The notes: a model not told the origin generated them from the letters alone. A stretch of DNA of 64,000 nucleotides from Cydia pomonella (GCF_033807575.1 NC_084725.1:4871001-4935000); one strand, 5' to 3'; positions 34,677 through 46,143 are shown, counted from the first letter of the stretch. A program made the numbers and translations.

Positions 34677-34839
34677 TCCGATCAGATCTTAAATTAAGCA
34701 AAATATCGCCAGCCTTCCGCACCACAGTGTTTTAACTGCTGTGTCCATCAAATTGACCCAATCTGTTTCTTTTATTCACGAATAATCACTTCACAACTTT
34801 AACAACCATGCGAGACATATAGATGGGTACTCAGTAGCA

Positions 34840-35945
34840 AATTCTCAACGTGTGCCAATTAATAAAGAATACAGTGGGTGCGGCGTATACTCTTTAAGGC
34901 TTTGCGCTTTATTGACTTCGCATTCGCAAAGGCTTTTGATTTCTTTAACTGGAGTTAAATGTTCAGAGTTATGAGAAATGGGGATACCGTAACACGTAAT
35001 CCTTTTATAGTTGAACGAGGAGTGCAACTGTTCACTGAGATCTGTGAATAGACAATGAGTATAGGAAGGTTGTGAGGGTGATGTCCAAGTTGGTGGCCAA
35101 CTAATCAATAAACTCAGTTTTGCAGATGACATGACTATATTAGGTTAAGTGTCCGTGGAAAATGAATTTCGGTTCTGCTACAAAAGATTGGGTATGCCAG
35201 TAATGAGTCCATTTTCAGGATGCAGATCCATACCTTATGATCAATAGAAATGAGACGAAGATGATGCATGTCGATCTTCCTTGTAAAATTAAGAGAATCA
35301 ATGAATTGCACGATCTTGAGGCAAGTTGTTGGTTTACTTGGTATTTTAAATAAGTGATGATGGCATCTGCGACTAAAAGGTGATCAGAAGAGCTCATGTG
35401 GCCAAAGCTGCGGTGAAACGACTCGCCAGTATATGCATATGGAATAACATAAAACAAGGATCAGACTAATGCGGGCGCCTTGGTTTCTCGATCATATTCT
35501 TTACATGTCCGAAACCTAGACCATTGAAACTGAAACCCATCATAGGACAGATGCATTTGAGATATGATGCTGGCGAAGAAAGCTTGAACGTTACTACGGT
35601 GCAACTGCTTCAACTCTTGACAAACTCGACATCACCGAGGTTATCCACTGTTAGTACCCATAGCGTTCTTAGTTTCTTCGGCTATCGAGGCCGAACCAAG
35701 AAAGGAAGAGCCAAGGAAGCGTAGGGATGGACGTATGGTCACACGTCGTTGGGCGAACAGAATAACATTAAAGATAAATCCACATTACAGGCTAGCATAC
35801 ACCGCCCAAGAAAGAGCGGCTTCGAGTGCACTGGTGAAGAACCACACAGGACAGGTGTCCACAGTGACTTATGACGATACGGCAACGAATAAGACTTTGA
35901 TAAATCTGTCTTGTGACTATTGCTACTGTAGGAGTCGTACATAAA
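34840..35945 (+). pseudogene. Decayed LINE reverse transcriptase, antisense in copy A
   Basis: Plus-strand pieces of a non-LTR RT are readable: IDF..AKAFD..NWS (about 34905-34960), then VGGQLINKLSFADDMTI with the catalytic FADD at 35119-35130, then the C-terminal region with TDAFE (about 35555) and RRW.NRI...YRLAYTAQERA (35735-35830). Multiple stops and frameshifts break it. It runs opposite to the LTR element. The same relic is in copy B (58463-59575, minus), so it was captured before the two copies separated. Confidence 0.75.
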
Positions 35946-36277
35946 ACAATTAAGGCTCCTCTTCCCGCAAAATACCGTAAAACTAAGTTATTCAGAACCA
36001 TATTTTATATTAAACATTGATACTTTCTGAGCAGCAAAAAACATATAACAATCTACAAGATATGACCAACGATATATTTTTCTGGAAATCTATTTTAATT
36101 TACACAACTATATTTCTTTCAGTTAGATCGGTATTACTTCTGCAAAAATATGGAACTTTACAATCATTCTCACAAGACACTATAAAATGATTTGGTTTTC
36201 TTGCTTTTTGCAATTTCATAAAACTATGCCTCAATTTCTAAAAACAATAAGCCTAAATTCCGCCTAGATTCCTACCA

Positions 36278-36511
36278 TTACCCCCCTCTGCGGAGGCAGT
36301 GCGAGGCAAGTCGTATTGCTAGACGGACCTGTGCTGCATTGCACGCGCGAGCAAGCGATATTCTATTTCGAACGCATAGCTCTGCGCGCTCGATCTTTTG
36401 CAGTGGGTGGTGCGGTGAGGGGTATAAAGCTCCGCCCACACGCGCGAGGTCATTGGCGTCGAGTGCAGCCTTAACACTACGATATTTCACGGCAATATTA
36501 AAATGAATCAA
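36278..36511 (+). promoter_or_regulatory. GC-rich island with TATA and GC boxes, copy A
   Basis: A GC-rich block in AT-rich surroundings. On the plus strand TATAAA lies at 36423-36428, followed by gctccgccc (GC box) and gcgcgaggtcattggcgtcg near the expected start, about 30 bp on. An ATG follows at 36503 (14 codons). Copy B has the same island in reverse (57890-58130, tttata 57980-57985). The layout is that of a pol II core promoter directed antisense to the LTR element. The 77-codon minus-strand frame through it is conserved between copies but unrecognised. Confidence 0.4.
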
Positions 36512-38029
36512 GAAAGATATCGAACTTCCTTATATGACATCTGATTCTAATTGTGATTATGATTCTTGGGATCATAGTGTAGCTCCAGTCTGCATTTCAA
36601 TCCGATTAAATCTGATAAACAAGCTAACAAGCTGAGGTGTCCCGATCAATTATTATCAATAATTATTTGGCTTATGATTAATCTCTTCCTTTTAAAGGTT
36701 TAATGGTCTGAGCTTTTGCATACTAAAATAATTAATAATAAAGTCCTTTTTATTGTTTCTAAAGATGATATTATACAAAATAGATGATATTATATCTGAA
36801 TTACTTCTGTCATTACATTTATTAAAATAACACAATACTTGAGAAATTCTGATCTTATTCAGAAATGTATCCACCATGGTCTTCTACCGCCTTTGTAATT
36901 ATTACTATGAGTATGAAGGTTGAAGGTACTTAATATGTACATCTACGACGAGTAGACTCGATTGAGTTGGCGACATCAATTAACATCTACTGCTCGATTC
37001 CACTTTCATTTAACAAAATTAAAATAGTTTTGCATGGCTAGTGACTATTCTTTAAATTATCTACCACTCCCTTACCTGTTTTTGTTGGAATAAAATACAT
37101 AATAAAGAAACCACTAGCCCATTCAATTAGTATGCAATTCATTTGAAGTCTTCTCAATAATAATATATTTTAATATTTTTAACCCTAGGTTTGGGTCATC
37201 GCATGTACATGACATAGATACATACACAATTCAGAAGTTAAGTTAATATTTATCTAATTAGTTTATATCAAATCGCTAATCTGTGACTGTCCACACTATG
37301 AATCAATGGTTGAATAATAATAGGAAGTCCTTATACCTATAGGGTATGGCTTAGGTGCAAACATATATATTATAATAGCCTGGTGGCTTATAGTAAACAG
37401 TTTTGCGTTTGCAATTTACTGTTATACAAGTTGATATTTATTGATTCTCTGATGACAATCTCTAGATTGGAATGTTAATTGGGATTGAATCAAGATACTG
37501 TGCTGAGTTACATGAACAGAAAAAGTAAGTGAATATTATTTAAACATAATATTTATATTCGGCAGTTCTTTATTCGTTTACAATCCTTTTAACCGTTTAT
37601 TTTTTAGGACAGCAATATCATGCATGCCAACTGTTAAATCTAGCGAGAGCCCCATATTGGCAGTTTGCTGGTGCCATTGGAGTGGCTGCGCGATTCTGAT
37701 TGGGTCTCAATGATGGTCCTGGTCCTTTGAGTTTGGGTACAGTACATATTATGACATCAAATTGTAATCTGATTTCAAGTGCCTCCTGCATTTTCATTAA
37801 GGCACGTTACAGGTTACTACATCTAAATGATACCTATAACTTCTAAGAAACCAACCCGTACCAATACCTTACAACTGTAACAACAAACAACAATGAGGCA
37901 AGACATTCCTTAACATCTCTTATGTTATGAGTGGTTCTAGTCCTTCAAACGAAGTGAAAGGGTTGATTTCGAATTTTGAATTACACGCAATGCGAATGCT
38001 TCTGATTTTAGCTTAGTGAAGATATGGAT
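36512..38029. other. AT-rich non-coding body of copy A
   Basis: No gag or pol motif and no long frame; only the small frame at 36692-36877 (minus), which is shared with copy B. An AATAAA-like signal (aataataaag) lies near 36732-36741. Confidence 0.5.
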
Positions 38030-38220
38030 GCGCAAAACATACGATTATAATAGCCTAGTTTGGTTGTTTGGAAGATGTCGCTCTTCAGCGATAAGACCGC
38101 TTGTTGTGCACCATAGTTTGAGTTATGTGCTTAATCTGTATGTTATTTTCGTTTTTATATTGGTGAGCAACAAAGAATATTTGTACTGTATTATTTTATT
38201 AATCTTGATAAAATAAATTT
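38030..38220 (+). mobile_element. LINE 3' UTR tail (family L3) inside copy A
   Basis: 'ggttgtttggaagatgtcgc', 'ttcagcgataagaccgcttg' and a terminal 'gataaaataaa' match the tail at 13771-13935. Also present in copy B (56205-56395, minus). Confidence 0.65.
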
Positions 38221-40150
38221 TGTTTCATTCTAAGAGAATATTTATGGATCATATAAGTATATCGAACGAATGTTAAATCTGGTTCCTACCTAATACGTTA
38301 AACATGATACATTCGTTTTCTAAAAAGACACGCAGTATAAATTGTTTCCATCCACCACGCACACTTGCGCACACGACGAGTCAAATCAGGGCTGAGCTGA
38401 TAATTTGTGATAAAGCGGATATTCTGCAAGCAATGCGTGTTATACAAAAGCATCATTCATAAGAGATTATGGTCCTTTTCACAAAATGTTATAAACACCA
38501 ATATAACTAGATCCCGAAGTTACAGAAAATATACCAAATCGGGGGTCAGACCTAAACTGGTTTGTAAGCAACAACAGTCGGCAAGGCATTATATCACTAT
38601 CCGCATGATAAATAAACTTTAAATTTGATACTATTAACTATAACAACTATTCCGCCAAACAGAACAATGAATGAGAGATTTTGATTCTTATTATTTTAAT
38701 ATTAAAATGTTAATTATTTTGTTAATGAATTGTTGATCAACAGCATGATTTGAATCTGTGATAAAGTCGCTGTTTGAAAGGATGTATCCTGGGTCACAAC
38801 ACAAATTGACCAGCAAATTTTAATTCAAAATGTCGTAAATGTTTATTAGTGCATGATTTTATTTAATTTATATCAAAGATTGGTCAGGCAACTAAATCTA
38901 AACACGTAGGTAAAGTACCTTGTCCCCTACATAATCAAATATAAATATCAAAATTAACATAACGTATAGGTACCTAAATATAGATTATAGTTAAACCTCT
39001 TGTTTAACTTAAACTTAGGTTTGAGCAGTTTGACCTGTTAGGTATGAGCAGGTATGGTAATGGCACCATTCATTAGACATTTAAGAGAACAATTGGATAA
39101 TTGCTGACACTTCACCGATAATTGAAAAATTTCTACCGCTTTGGGCGTTAAAATTTGAGTTGAATGTCCTTTCACCTTTTATTATTTTCGACATGTTTAA
39201 TGAAATATGTAGTTAGGTACTTGGTTTCAATATAATGAAATGTGAGACTTAAGAGTTCTAAGGCTCTTGTTGAAGGTAAAATGTTACTAAGTCAGTGTTT
39301 AAAAACTGATGATAAATACTTGTTTTATAGGATTTATAGTAAACACGAATTACGAATGTTTACTGAGACTTACCTGATTCATAAATGATTACTGATTACC
39401 TTTTATTATTCAGTAGAGATAACTATATTTTCTGATGTGACAATCTTTGCCACTCTCTCATTCTTTTAACATAGAAATGTTGAATCTGTTTAGTAACGTC
39501 ACATATAATCATGAGCGTAAAAGTAAAATCTTGAGCGTTGCGAGTGTTTCAAGGCACGTGAGTTGAAAACAAACTTTGCTGCTCTGGTAAAACATAAACA
39601 TTTTTATCACATCAATTATTGTCAAATACTGGTTCTAAAACATAAAAATTTAAATATTTATATCATTCAAAACCATAACATGAAATTCCATTCCATTCCA
39701 CTGCTTATAGCTGCTATAGGGCTAATAAACACACTGTTTTCAAAGATTAAAGAGAGCTTTTTAATTCAGACTACCCTTTGTCGCAAAATATTAATAATCG
39801 TGAAAGTATGTATTTATATATCTGCTTTTTATAAACTATATTATGATACCTACTGACACTTGCAATCTCTTGTATATCAAAGAGCAAGAATGTTCAGTTA
39901 AAATGTATGTAGGTACTCACTCAATTGCCTATGTGCTCAGGTGAACCACTAACATTCGCCTGCTGAATACCTTTTTGGTAGAAATAATATAAATATGGGC
40001 TTCATGGTTGAAATAAAACATTAAATTGAATTAAATAAACCAAATATTGTAGCTCTTTAGTTGTACGCGCGTAAATAAATTGACTTTTCATATGTTAGAG
40101 ATAAATATATGTTACTTTTGATGATGATAACAGTGCATGTGAATAAAAAT
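38221..40150. other. AT-rich non-coding body of copy A, PBS-proximal part
   Basis: This is where gag would start in an autonomous element. Only short frames are seen (71 and 97 codons, on the strand opposite to the element). No zinc knuckle or other gag sign. Confidence 0.5.
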
Positions 40151-40168
40151 TCCCAGCATGCTCCACCA
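40151..40168 (-). promoter_or_regulatory. Primer binding site candidate, copy A
   Basis: In element sense tggtggagcatgctggga directly follows the 5' LTR. It starts TGG, as expected for pairing with a tRNA 3' CCA. Copy B has the same site with one base fewer (54214-54230). I could not match it to a specific tRNA. Confidence 0.6.
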
Positions 40169-40746
40169 TGTCGTCAAGCTCACCATACTTATTAACCTAT
40201 CGAATGAGCTAATGGTTTTACGGATACTGGAAAGCGATATGTAAATGTACTACATACCTATACGAGGCCTGGATGTTAGTGAGATGACGATATGAGTTGT
40301 GCTGGTGTCCGACTTTATTACCTACATATAACATGAGTATCACATGATTATCCACCTGGTTTCTTGAGCTTAATAGTCGCCTCCAAACCTCCCCTTATAG
40401 CGACCCCTTTCCTCACACAAAGTTTACCTTAAGTTCATATTAGCCTCACTGGATCACTGTTCACTCTGAGTACTGATAACGTTGGTTACAATATACTAGA
40501 GACACATCATTATTCTAATAACACCATAAGAACGTTCTTGACTTGATCTAAAAGCAAATATCACTGCCGCGTCGATCTGTTCGCACACAACCTCCTTTTT
40601 CCTACTGTCGTTCTCATCTACCCTCTCACCTTCCCTCAAAAAATCCCAATAACCTCGAAGCGGTTACTTAAGTTAAACGTGACTACTAGCGCCATCTACT
40701 CCATGACGTTGGCAAATATTAGCGGGTTCGCAATACGTTGGCGACA
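40169..40746 (-). repeat. LTR of copy A (5' LTR in element sense)
   Basis: 578 bp, the direct repeat of 32137-32714 with no visible difference. Confidence 0.9.
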
Positions 40747-40751
40747 ACAGT
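40747..40751. repeat. 5-bp target duplication (acagt), LTR copy A, right
   Basis: Exact repeat of 32132-32136. Confidence 0.85.
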
Positions 40752-40834
40752 GTTACCATTCATTTGACGCCTTTTTTACATTGATAGTATAGTTTAATTA
40801 CATAACTGTTTAGTCGGTAAAATAAAGGTTAATT

Positions 40835-40900
40835 TACATGCAGACAGGAAGTCTGGAATCGAACCTTGGATATCTTAGTCACCTTGGCTACTCAGACCTA
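40835..40900 (-). mobile_element. tRNA-like SINE head relic
   Basis: The minus strand has a perfect B-box (ggttcgattcc, complement of 40855-40865) and an A-box-like tagccaaggt (complement of 40881-40890). They are only about 26 bp apart, too close for a tRNA, so this is at best a decayed SINE head. Confidence 0.3.
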
Positions 40901-41360
40901 GGTATTATCTAGAGAAATACGTAAATATATTCTTGGCATGCCAGTTCCTTTGTTGTGCTATCTTCTTTCATCTACATTTTGCAGTTTGCTGTTAGACACG
41001 GATATACAAAACGAAATTGAAAACTTGTTTGCGTCTTTTCTGTGTTATCTTCTTTCATTTTTTACGGCATCTTTAATACTTTTAAAACAATAAAAAGTAG
41101 AGGTCATAATGACACTCCATCCATCGAAATTTTTACAAGTCCTAGAATCCTTCCAACTTTGAGGTCAAGTATCTCCGCCATTATTGATTTTAGAGACAAA
41201 AAAATCCTACCAAACATGCTTATTTTAGCGTATTATCTACGTCATCAATATGCGTCAAAATAACATCACATGGATGAAAATTTGCCTGCACCCGTTTGCT
41301 TTAGTCCAAACAAAAAGACGATATCTATGTACCAAAGTCGTTTACTTTTATTGTACTGTA
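40901..41360. other. Intergenic, nothing recognised
   Basis: The 73-codon frame at 41042-41263 has no motif. Confidence 0.4.
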
Positions 41361-41545
41361 CCCCTAGTGTAACTAAATTCGATTTACAAACGTGACGTAC
41401 GCGTTTGCGTTTAGTCTCATTTTGTATTGGATTTCGAAAGAGCGCGCCAAGCGGGACGTTTTGGAACCTCAAAATCCTATACAAAATGAGACTTAACGCA
41501 AACGCGTTCGTCACGTTATGATGTCGATCAAAGTTACACTAGGGG
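41361..41545. mobile_element. Fold-back MITE, family M1, copy 2
   Basis: cccctagtgtaac at the left and gttacactagggg at the right; inner arms 'acgcgtttgcgttt' and 'cttaacgcaaacgcg' pair. Same layout and size as 837-1017. Confidence 0.8.
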
Positions 41546-43043
41546 CACCGTTCTCAGAAGGTAAACAATCTAGACATGTATTTTTTTGTAATTTAAAAAT
41601 CAGTAACTATTACTAACTAATTAAATCCGTAACTATTAAATATAAAGCTAAAGAATATAAAAGATCGTGACTTATTTTTCAAAAGTTTTTTCAATAAACA
41701 CGTCAAAATCGCTTACCTTCTTTCTAATGGTAACAAACGAACTGTGACCGTACTTAGCTTCTGTGTTGGTAAGTACCTAATAAAATTAATTAACGACAAA
41801 TAAATCGCAACTCGCTTTTCGCACGCTTCACCGAGCGTCTGATTGAAAGATGTCCAAATAAAACCTAGTGAGCAGAAATTAGGTGGCAACAGCGATTTGG
41901 AAAGGTAGACTGAAACAACAACAACACAACAGACAACACAACAAACACACCAACACACAACAACAACAAACAGAACAGTGAACAGTGGAACAGTGGTTTG
42001 GTATCAGCAACATACCTACAACCTGTGACTTGAATGCATAGATTTCCTTGCAAATGTGTAAGTTGTAAGGATTTCAGAAGTTGTAAGTTGTAAGATATGG
42101 CATAGTAGGCCATATTTACTTTTATGTCAAACTCCGATAGTATTTTTTTTTTACCTATTCTAATATTTTTCGATTTCATGGATTCCCGCAGAAAAAAAAA
42201 TGGCCGTTATGAATTAGACACGAACAATGTTACCTCTTCGTCGACAATTCGCTTTGAAAATCGATTAAGCGAGTTTTTGACGTTTTCGTTCAGATTTTTT
42301 TGTTAACCTTTTTTTTATATCCCAGATTTTATAGTAAATTGGCCAAATGTTATTATCTAGGAATATTAGATTGTTACATAACCAAGGGATTTATTTCAAA
42401 GGATTTCAAATAATTTCGAGGGATGTAAAACATGTGCATTTAAAAAAACACCGCTAAGTATAAACTTCAGTAGTATTTTTTAAGGATACTTTCAATTAAC
42501 AATTTAGGTAAAAATATCGTTATTTAATTTAGGTATTTTTTGGGCTTCAGTATACTTAGGTAATTTTTCAGTATATTTAGGTAATTTTTTAAGGTAGATC
42601 ATGTAAATCTACCTCATGGCAAATTAACAACAGAGGCTTCAGCATGACGTAAGGTTTGCAAAACACTGCAATTGCCGCTTGCAAAATACATTTAGGATTG
42701 CACGAAATGTACATCGTTTGCTAAGTTTAGGCACGTGGAATGAGTAGGGTCTGTATTACTGAGAAATATAAGGGTTTGTTGCATAATAAAGACAAAAAAC
42801 ATATTTATGGATGGGTACAAATAGCTAGTAACCTTTAAGTCTGCTTTTATGATTTTGAACTTTTATTTTATTTTGACTTATTGTATTTTGACCTTTCCCG
42901 TTTTTTTTTATCATAAGTATCGAGATTATTAATAGGTTTCTGCTCATATAGACCACAAATCACAATTTGATATCACAATACACAAAATAAAAAATTTGGA
43001 GCTAAAATCTATTCTTAACTAGATACATAGATGAGATGCCAAT
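41546..43043. other. Intergenic downstream of the 43-kb gene
   Basis: Contains a caa/aca-rich simple stretch at 41905-41980. Frames of 81 and 104 codons on the minus strand run through it and are chance. No gene. Confidence 0.4.
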
Positions 43044-43145
43044 CGTTCACGCTCTGTAGCGTAGGGTAGTTATCTCTCTCCATCACTCTTCCTTAATAGT
43101 GCGACAGAGACAGTTGCGTTTCGTTCGCTACGGAGCGTTAATGAT
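43044..43145. mobile_element. MITE family M3, copy 3
   Basis: 'cgttcacgctctgtagcg' pairs with 'cgctacggagcgttaatg', and 'tagtgcgacagagacagttg' matches the copy at 13041. Fold-back, about 100 bp. It lies about 190 bp beyond the stop codon of the gene. Confidence 0.65.
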
Positions 43146-43231
43146 CCGCATCCTGTACCGTATTAAATCTAAGCCAAATTCAAGTTATAGGTTACTTTGT
43201 AAATAATAATACGCATTACTGTGTTTGGCAT

Positions 43232-43237
43232 TTTAAT
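43232..43237 (-). terminator. Candidate polyadenylation signal (ATTAAA)
   Basis: The minus strand reads attaaa about 92 bases after the stop codon at 43329. It is the only common signal variant close downstream. Confidence 0.4.
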
Positions 43238-43328
43238 AAACATTACATTATTCACGCTTCATATGATATCCTAAAAGTAATATGAAACTCTGAACAAGCA
43301 AAAATGACAATGAATTCTTAACACAAAC

Positions 43329-44866
43329 TCAATAATAATACATCCTGCTATCACACCCATTCTGATTCGTACCGACCTCACCATCGAGTATCAACGAGTA
43401 CATAAACTTTTGCGGAACAAGTACCGGTTCCTCATTGGTACTCGTACCACTGTTACTGTACGTGAGTATCGGTACTTGGCAAGTATTTTGGCACGCTGTG
43501 TTTATAGGCAGGTAATTCGACAACGGTTTACATTCCGTACAAGGCGAAGTTCCAAACGGTGACCAAGTATTTCCATCGTTTTTACAATTGACTGGAATAT
43601 TATGGATTGATGTATGTAGCATAGGTTTACAGTTTTCTGCTCCCAAATTGATCTTTCCAAGCGCTATTTTGTCATTTTCACATGGGTCTTTTGCATCTAA
43701 AGATATAGTTATACCATAAGGTTCGTTTTCATATGTGTTTCCATAGATTTGTGGACAGTTTTCTGGTGTTTCGCATTCTTTTCCGTCTATGGGTTTAATT
43801 ATCGAATTGCAGAAGGGACAGCAGTTTGGCGCTGGAGTGCCGAGGTACACGGGGCCGTCGTAATGTTGGATTTGGATGTTTGTGTCTGGTTGAGGGACTG
43901 CTGTTATATATGTTACCTGATTGTAGAAAAATGAGTCTAATAAATATGTACACAGTTAAAGCTGTACATTGAAAAAATGTACGAGGTTAACCGGGAAACT
44001 GCAAATATGGAATAATTGCGTTTATTTATTATTTCTCAAATACCTATGTTCAGAACGCCCTCTATGTTATGTTTTATTACAAGCTTTTATTTAACTTGAC
44101 ATGTTCTTGTTCGTATGTAACTATTTTTTTTTAATCTTGCAAACCCTTTTTTCAACCACTTCCTCATATTCGTCAATTTTTTTTTGTGACTTTAGAGCCT
44201 TGTATTTTTTTAAATCTCAACATATTTTTTTAAATTCCACTCTTTTTATAATGGATGGCTGATTTTCTATCCATTTAACTAAATTTTGTTATAATATTCA
44301 ACATGTGTCAAGTACCCAATTCGCGTTGTTTATTAAATAGCTCAAATAGACGCAATAAAACCATCGTCGCATTTATCCCGGTTGACCTTGTTCGTAAATA
44401 GTACATTACGACACGAGTGCGAAAAATAGGAAATTTGAAACGAGTGGCGATAAATTAAAACACGACCGAAGGAAGTGTTTTAAATTGACACGAGTTGCGA
44501 ATTACCTATTCGCACATGTATCGTACAACGTTTTACAGTACATATGGCCCTTTAAATGTTCGACATAGTAACCTAATATGTTAATTTTCGCACTAGTGCG
44601 GTAAAGTAGCACCATATGTACTGTAAACAGTATTATGAACGTCAGATCTAATAAAAAATGGCGAATTCATTGTTTGATTAGGAAAAACAGTTCTCTACTT
44701 AACTTTTAGGAATAGAACAGACTAAATCTGCGTAGACTGCTGCAAGTAGACCCTAATGACTGTAGACTAGGTAGTTTTAAAGACTCATTAATACCTTCAA
44801 AATATTTTTATTTAATGTAGTGGTACTTACCAGTGTTATGAATGAAATGGACGTAGATAACTTCAT
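43329..44866 (-). CDS. Secreted cysteine-rich protein, two exons, unknown family
   Basis: Exon 1 (44866-44831) starts with a well-placed ATG (A at -3) and encodes MKLSTSISFITL, ending at a consensus GTAAGT donor. Exon 2 (43916-43329) follows a ttttctacaatcag acceptor, phase 0, and continues VTYITAVPQPDTNIQ. Joined, residues 1-18 form a textbook signal peptide split by the 914-bp intron, which supports the model. The product is 207 residues; the mature part has 13 cysteines, including NCCPFCN and SPCTEC, no N-x-S/T site, no membrane segment, and ends in YYY. The cysteines do not follow a pattern I know (not EGF, Kunitz, Kazal or chitin-binding). The intron holds an M2 MITE. I do not recognise the family or function; a lepidopteran extracellular protein is the most that can be said. 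Confidence 0.75.
44402..44640 (+). mobile_element. MITE family M2, copy 4, in the gene's intron
   Basis: Starts tagtacattacgacacgag and ends near catatgtactgta; best match to 16246-16475. It lies inside the intron, on the strand opposite to the gene. Confidence 0.75.
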
Positions 44867-45273
44867 TGTATTACAATAATTGATTATTAAAATTCAATAT
44901 ATGAGGAATTACTTATGTGCAGTTCAATGCTGTTTGATTGTGCTAATACTGTTGTCCAATGTACGCCAAATCAATATATATTCCATTTCCCAAATATTTA
45001 CGAATCCATGTCTTCACATTTCCCGAAAATATATTATCTTTTTTGTTATAAACACGTACAGATTTTGGCAATTTAAAATTGCAAATATTTTGCAATAGTT
45101 GGAAATCGCAAACAAAATTGCATCGTTCCAAGTACATTATAGGGAACGTGCATGAACTGTAGGGGGCAGCACAGGCACCCCCTGTTTATTGGCGTGATAT
45201 GTAAATGTCAAGTTTAAGCTTCCAATTTCCAATGTAACCACAAGATGGCATAACCTACAATGCACAAGGAAAC
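44867..45273. other. Upstream region of the 43-kb gene
   Basis: Should hold the promoter of the minus-strand gene. A TATA-like atatatatt lies at about 44973-44981, some 110 bases before the ATG; no clear initiator was read. Frames of 64 and 72 codons here are chance. Confidence 0.35.
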
Positions 45274-45424
45274 GTACAGTCAACCAATTTGAATCCTAGT
45301 CCACTATAGAACCTTGTCGCTTTAACTACTATATACTTGACATGCATCACTCAATAAGTACTGTCGTAGAAGTCATTATGGCATGGTTCTATAGTGGCCT
45401 AGGAATCAAATTGGTTGACTGTAC
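45274..45424. mobile_element. Fold-back element abutting T1
   Basis: Left gtacagtcaaccaatttgaa pairs with right ttggttgactgtac, and 'ccactatagaacc' with 'ggttctatagtgg'. The outer gtacagtca matches family T1, but the inner arms differ, so it is a sister family. Confidence 0.8.
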
Positions 45425-45549
45425 AGTCAGCGTCAAATACTTTGTAGCAGTCAAAGTGGCCAAATAGTTCGGTACACCATACTAAATATATGGTGTACCG
45501 AACTATTTGGCTACTTAGGTTGCTACAAAGTATTTGACGCTGACTGTAC
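45421..45549. mobile_element. Fold-back element, family T1
   Basis: gtacagtcagcgtcaaatac pairs with gtatttgacgctgactgtac, with 'aaatagttcggtacacca' and its complement inside, a hairpin over nearly the whole 129 bp. It shares the bases gtac (45421-45424) with the previous element. Confidence 0.85.
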
Positions 45550-46065
45550 ACGTGGACTGTATAGGGCAGCACTTACTTTGGTGTGTAGTGTCAATGTATA
45601 GTTTATGTTTCCGATTCAGGCTACAAGATGGCAGACCCTTCAACGCGCACGGCCCCTAAACCTTCAAAATTTTAACTTGATTAGATATTCATTTGTCGTT
45701 ATTCGCAGTAATCTTCGCACGTAAAGTTGTTATTCAAATTGTGAGTTGTGACTTCAATAGCGGTTAATCAAATTGGCTGTACATTTTTTGTACACACGTT
45801 ATGTAAACCCGTCGCCTGTACCGCGTGATCCACCTTGGCAGTAACCTCTTTCCCGCGTGACATAACCCGCTTACCCACTCCCAGCCGGATGCGATAGGGT
45901 TGCCACATTCTACATTATAGGCTAGATGACTAGTTTTATTAATAGTATCAGTAGTCGATCAGAGCCCCTACAGAAAAAAACAAAAATTTAAATTTCTTTA
46001 TCTGCCTTTATATCGCTCTTTCTCGAGAGGTTCTTGCCCAACAAAATCTCATCATCATCATCTTC
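45550..46065. other. Intergenic, nothing recognised
   Basis: No gene or assigned repeat. Confidence 0.4.
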
Positions 46066-46143
46066 CTCGCGTTATCCCAGCATTTTTGCTACGGCTCATG
46101 GGAGCTAGGGGTCAGCTTGGCAACTAATCCCATAGTCACTAGT
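46066..46143 (-). mobile_element. SINE-like family S2, tail fragment
   Basis: 'ttgctacggctcatgggagc' and 'cttggcaactaatccca' match the tail region of the element at 4497-4834. The tRNA-like head is absent. Confidence 0.6.

Larger units (their letters stand above)
32137..40746 (-). mobile_element. LTR retrotransposon copy A, no gag-pol (minus strand)
   Basis: An 8610-bp element bounded by two direct 578-bp LTRs (32137-32714 and 40169-40746) that look identical, with ends TGTCG/CGACA and the 5-bp duplication acagt. Polarity is given by a purine tract (gggcgggag, complement of 32715-32723) next to one LTR and a TGG-starting PBS-like site (40151-40168) next to the other. No protease, reverse transcriptase, RNase H or integrase of an LTR element is readable in any frame; only short broken frames are present. 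It is therefore non-autonomous (LARD-like) or badly decayed, yet recently inserted. A 5-bp duplication fits Gypsy, Copia or BEL, so the superfamily is left open. Copy B at 53636-62294 is its closest relative, with roughly 4% LTR difference by eye. Confidence 0.9.

Noticed and set aside
34845..35132. 95-codon minus-strand ORF in copy A
   Set aside because: Shadow of the plus-strand LINE RT relic.
32137..40746. Segmental duplication instead of transposition for the LTR pair
   Set aside because: Each copy has its own target duplication (acagt, acatc) exactly at the LTR ends, which argues for independent insertions.
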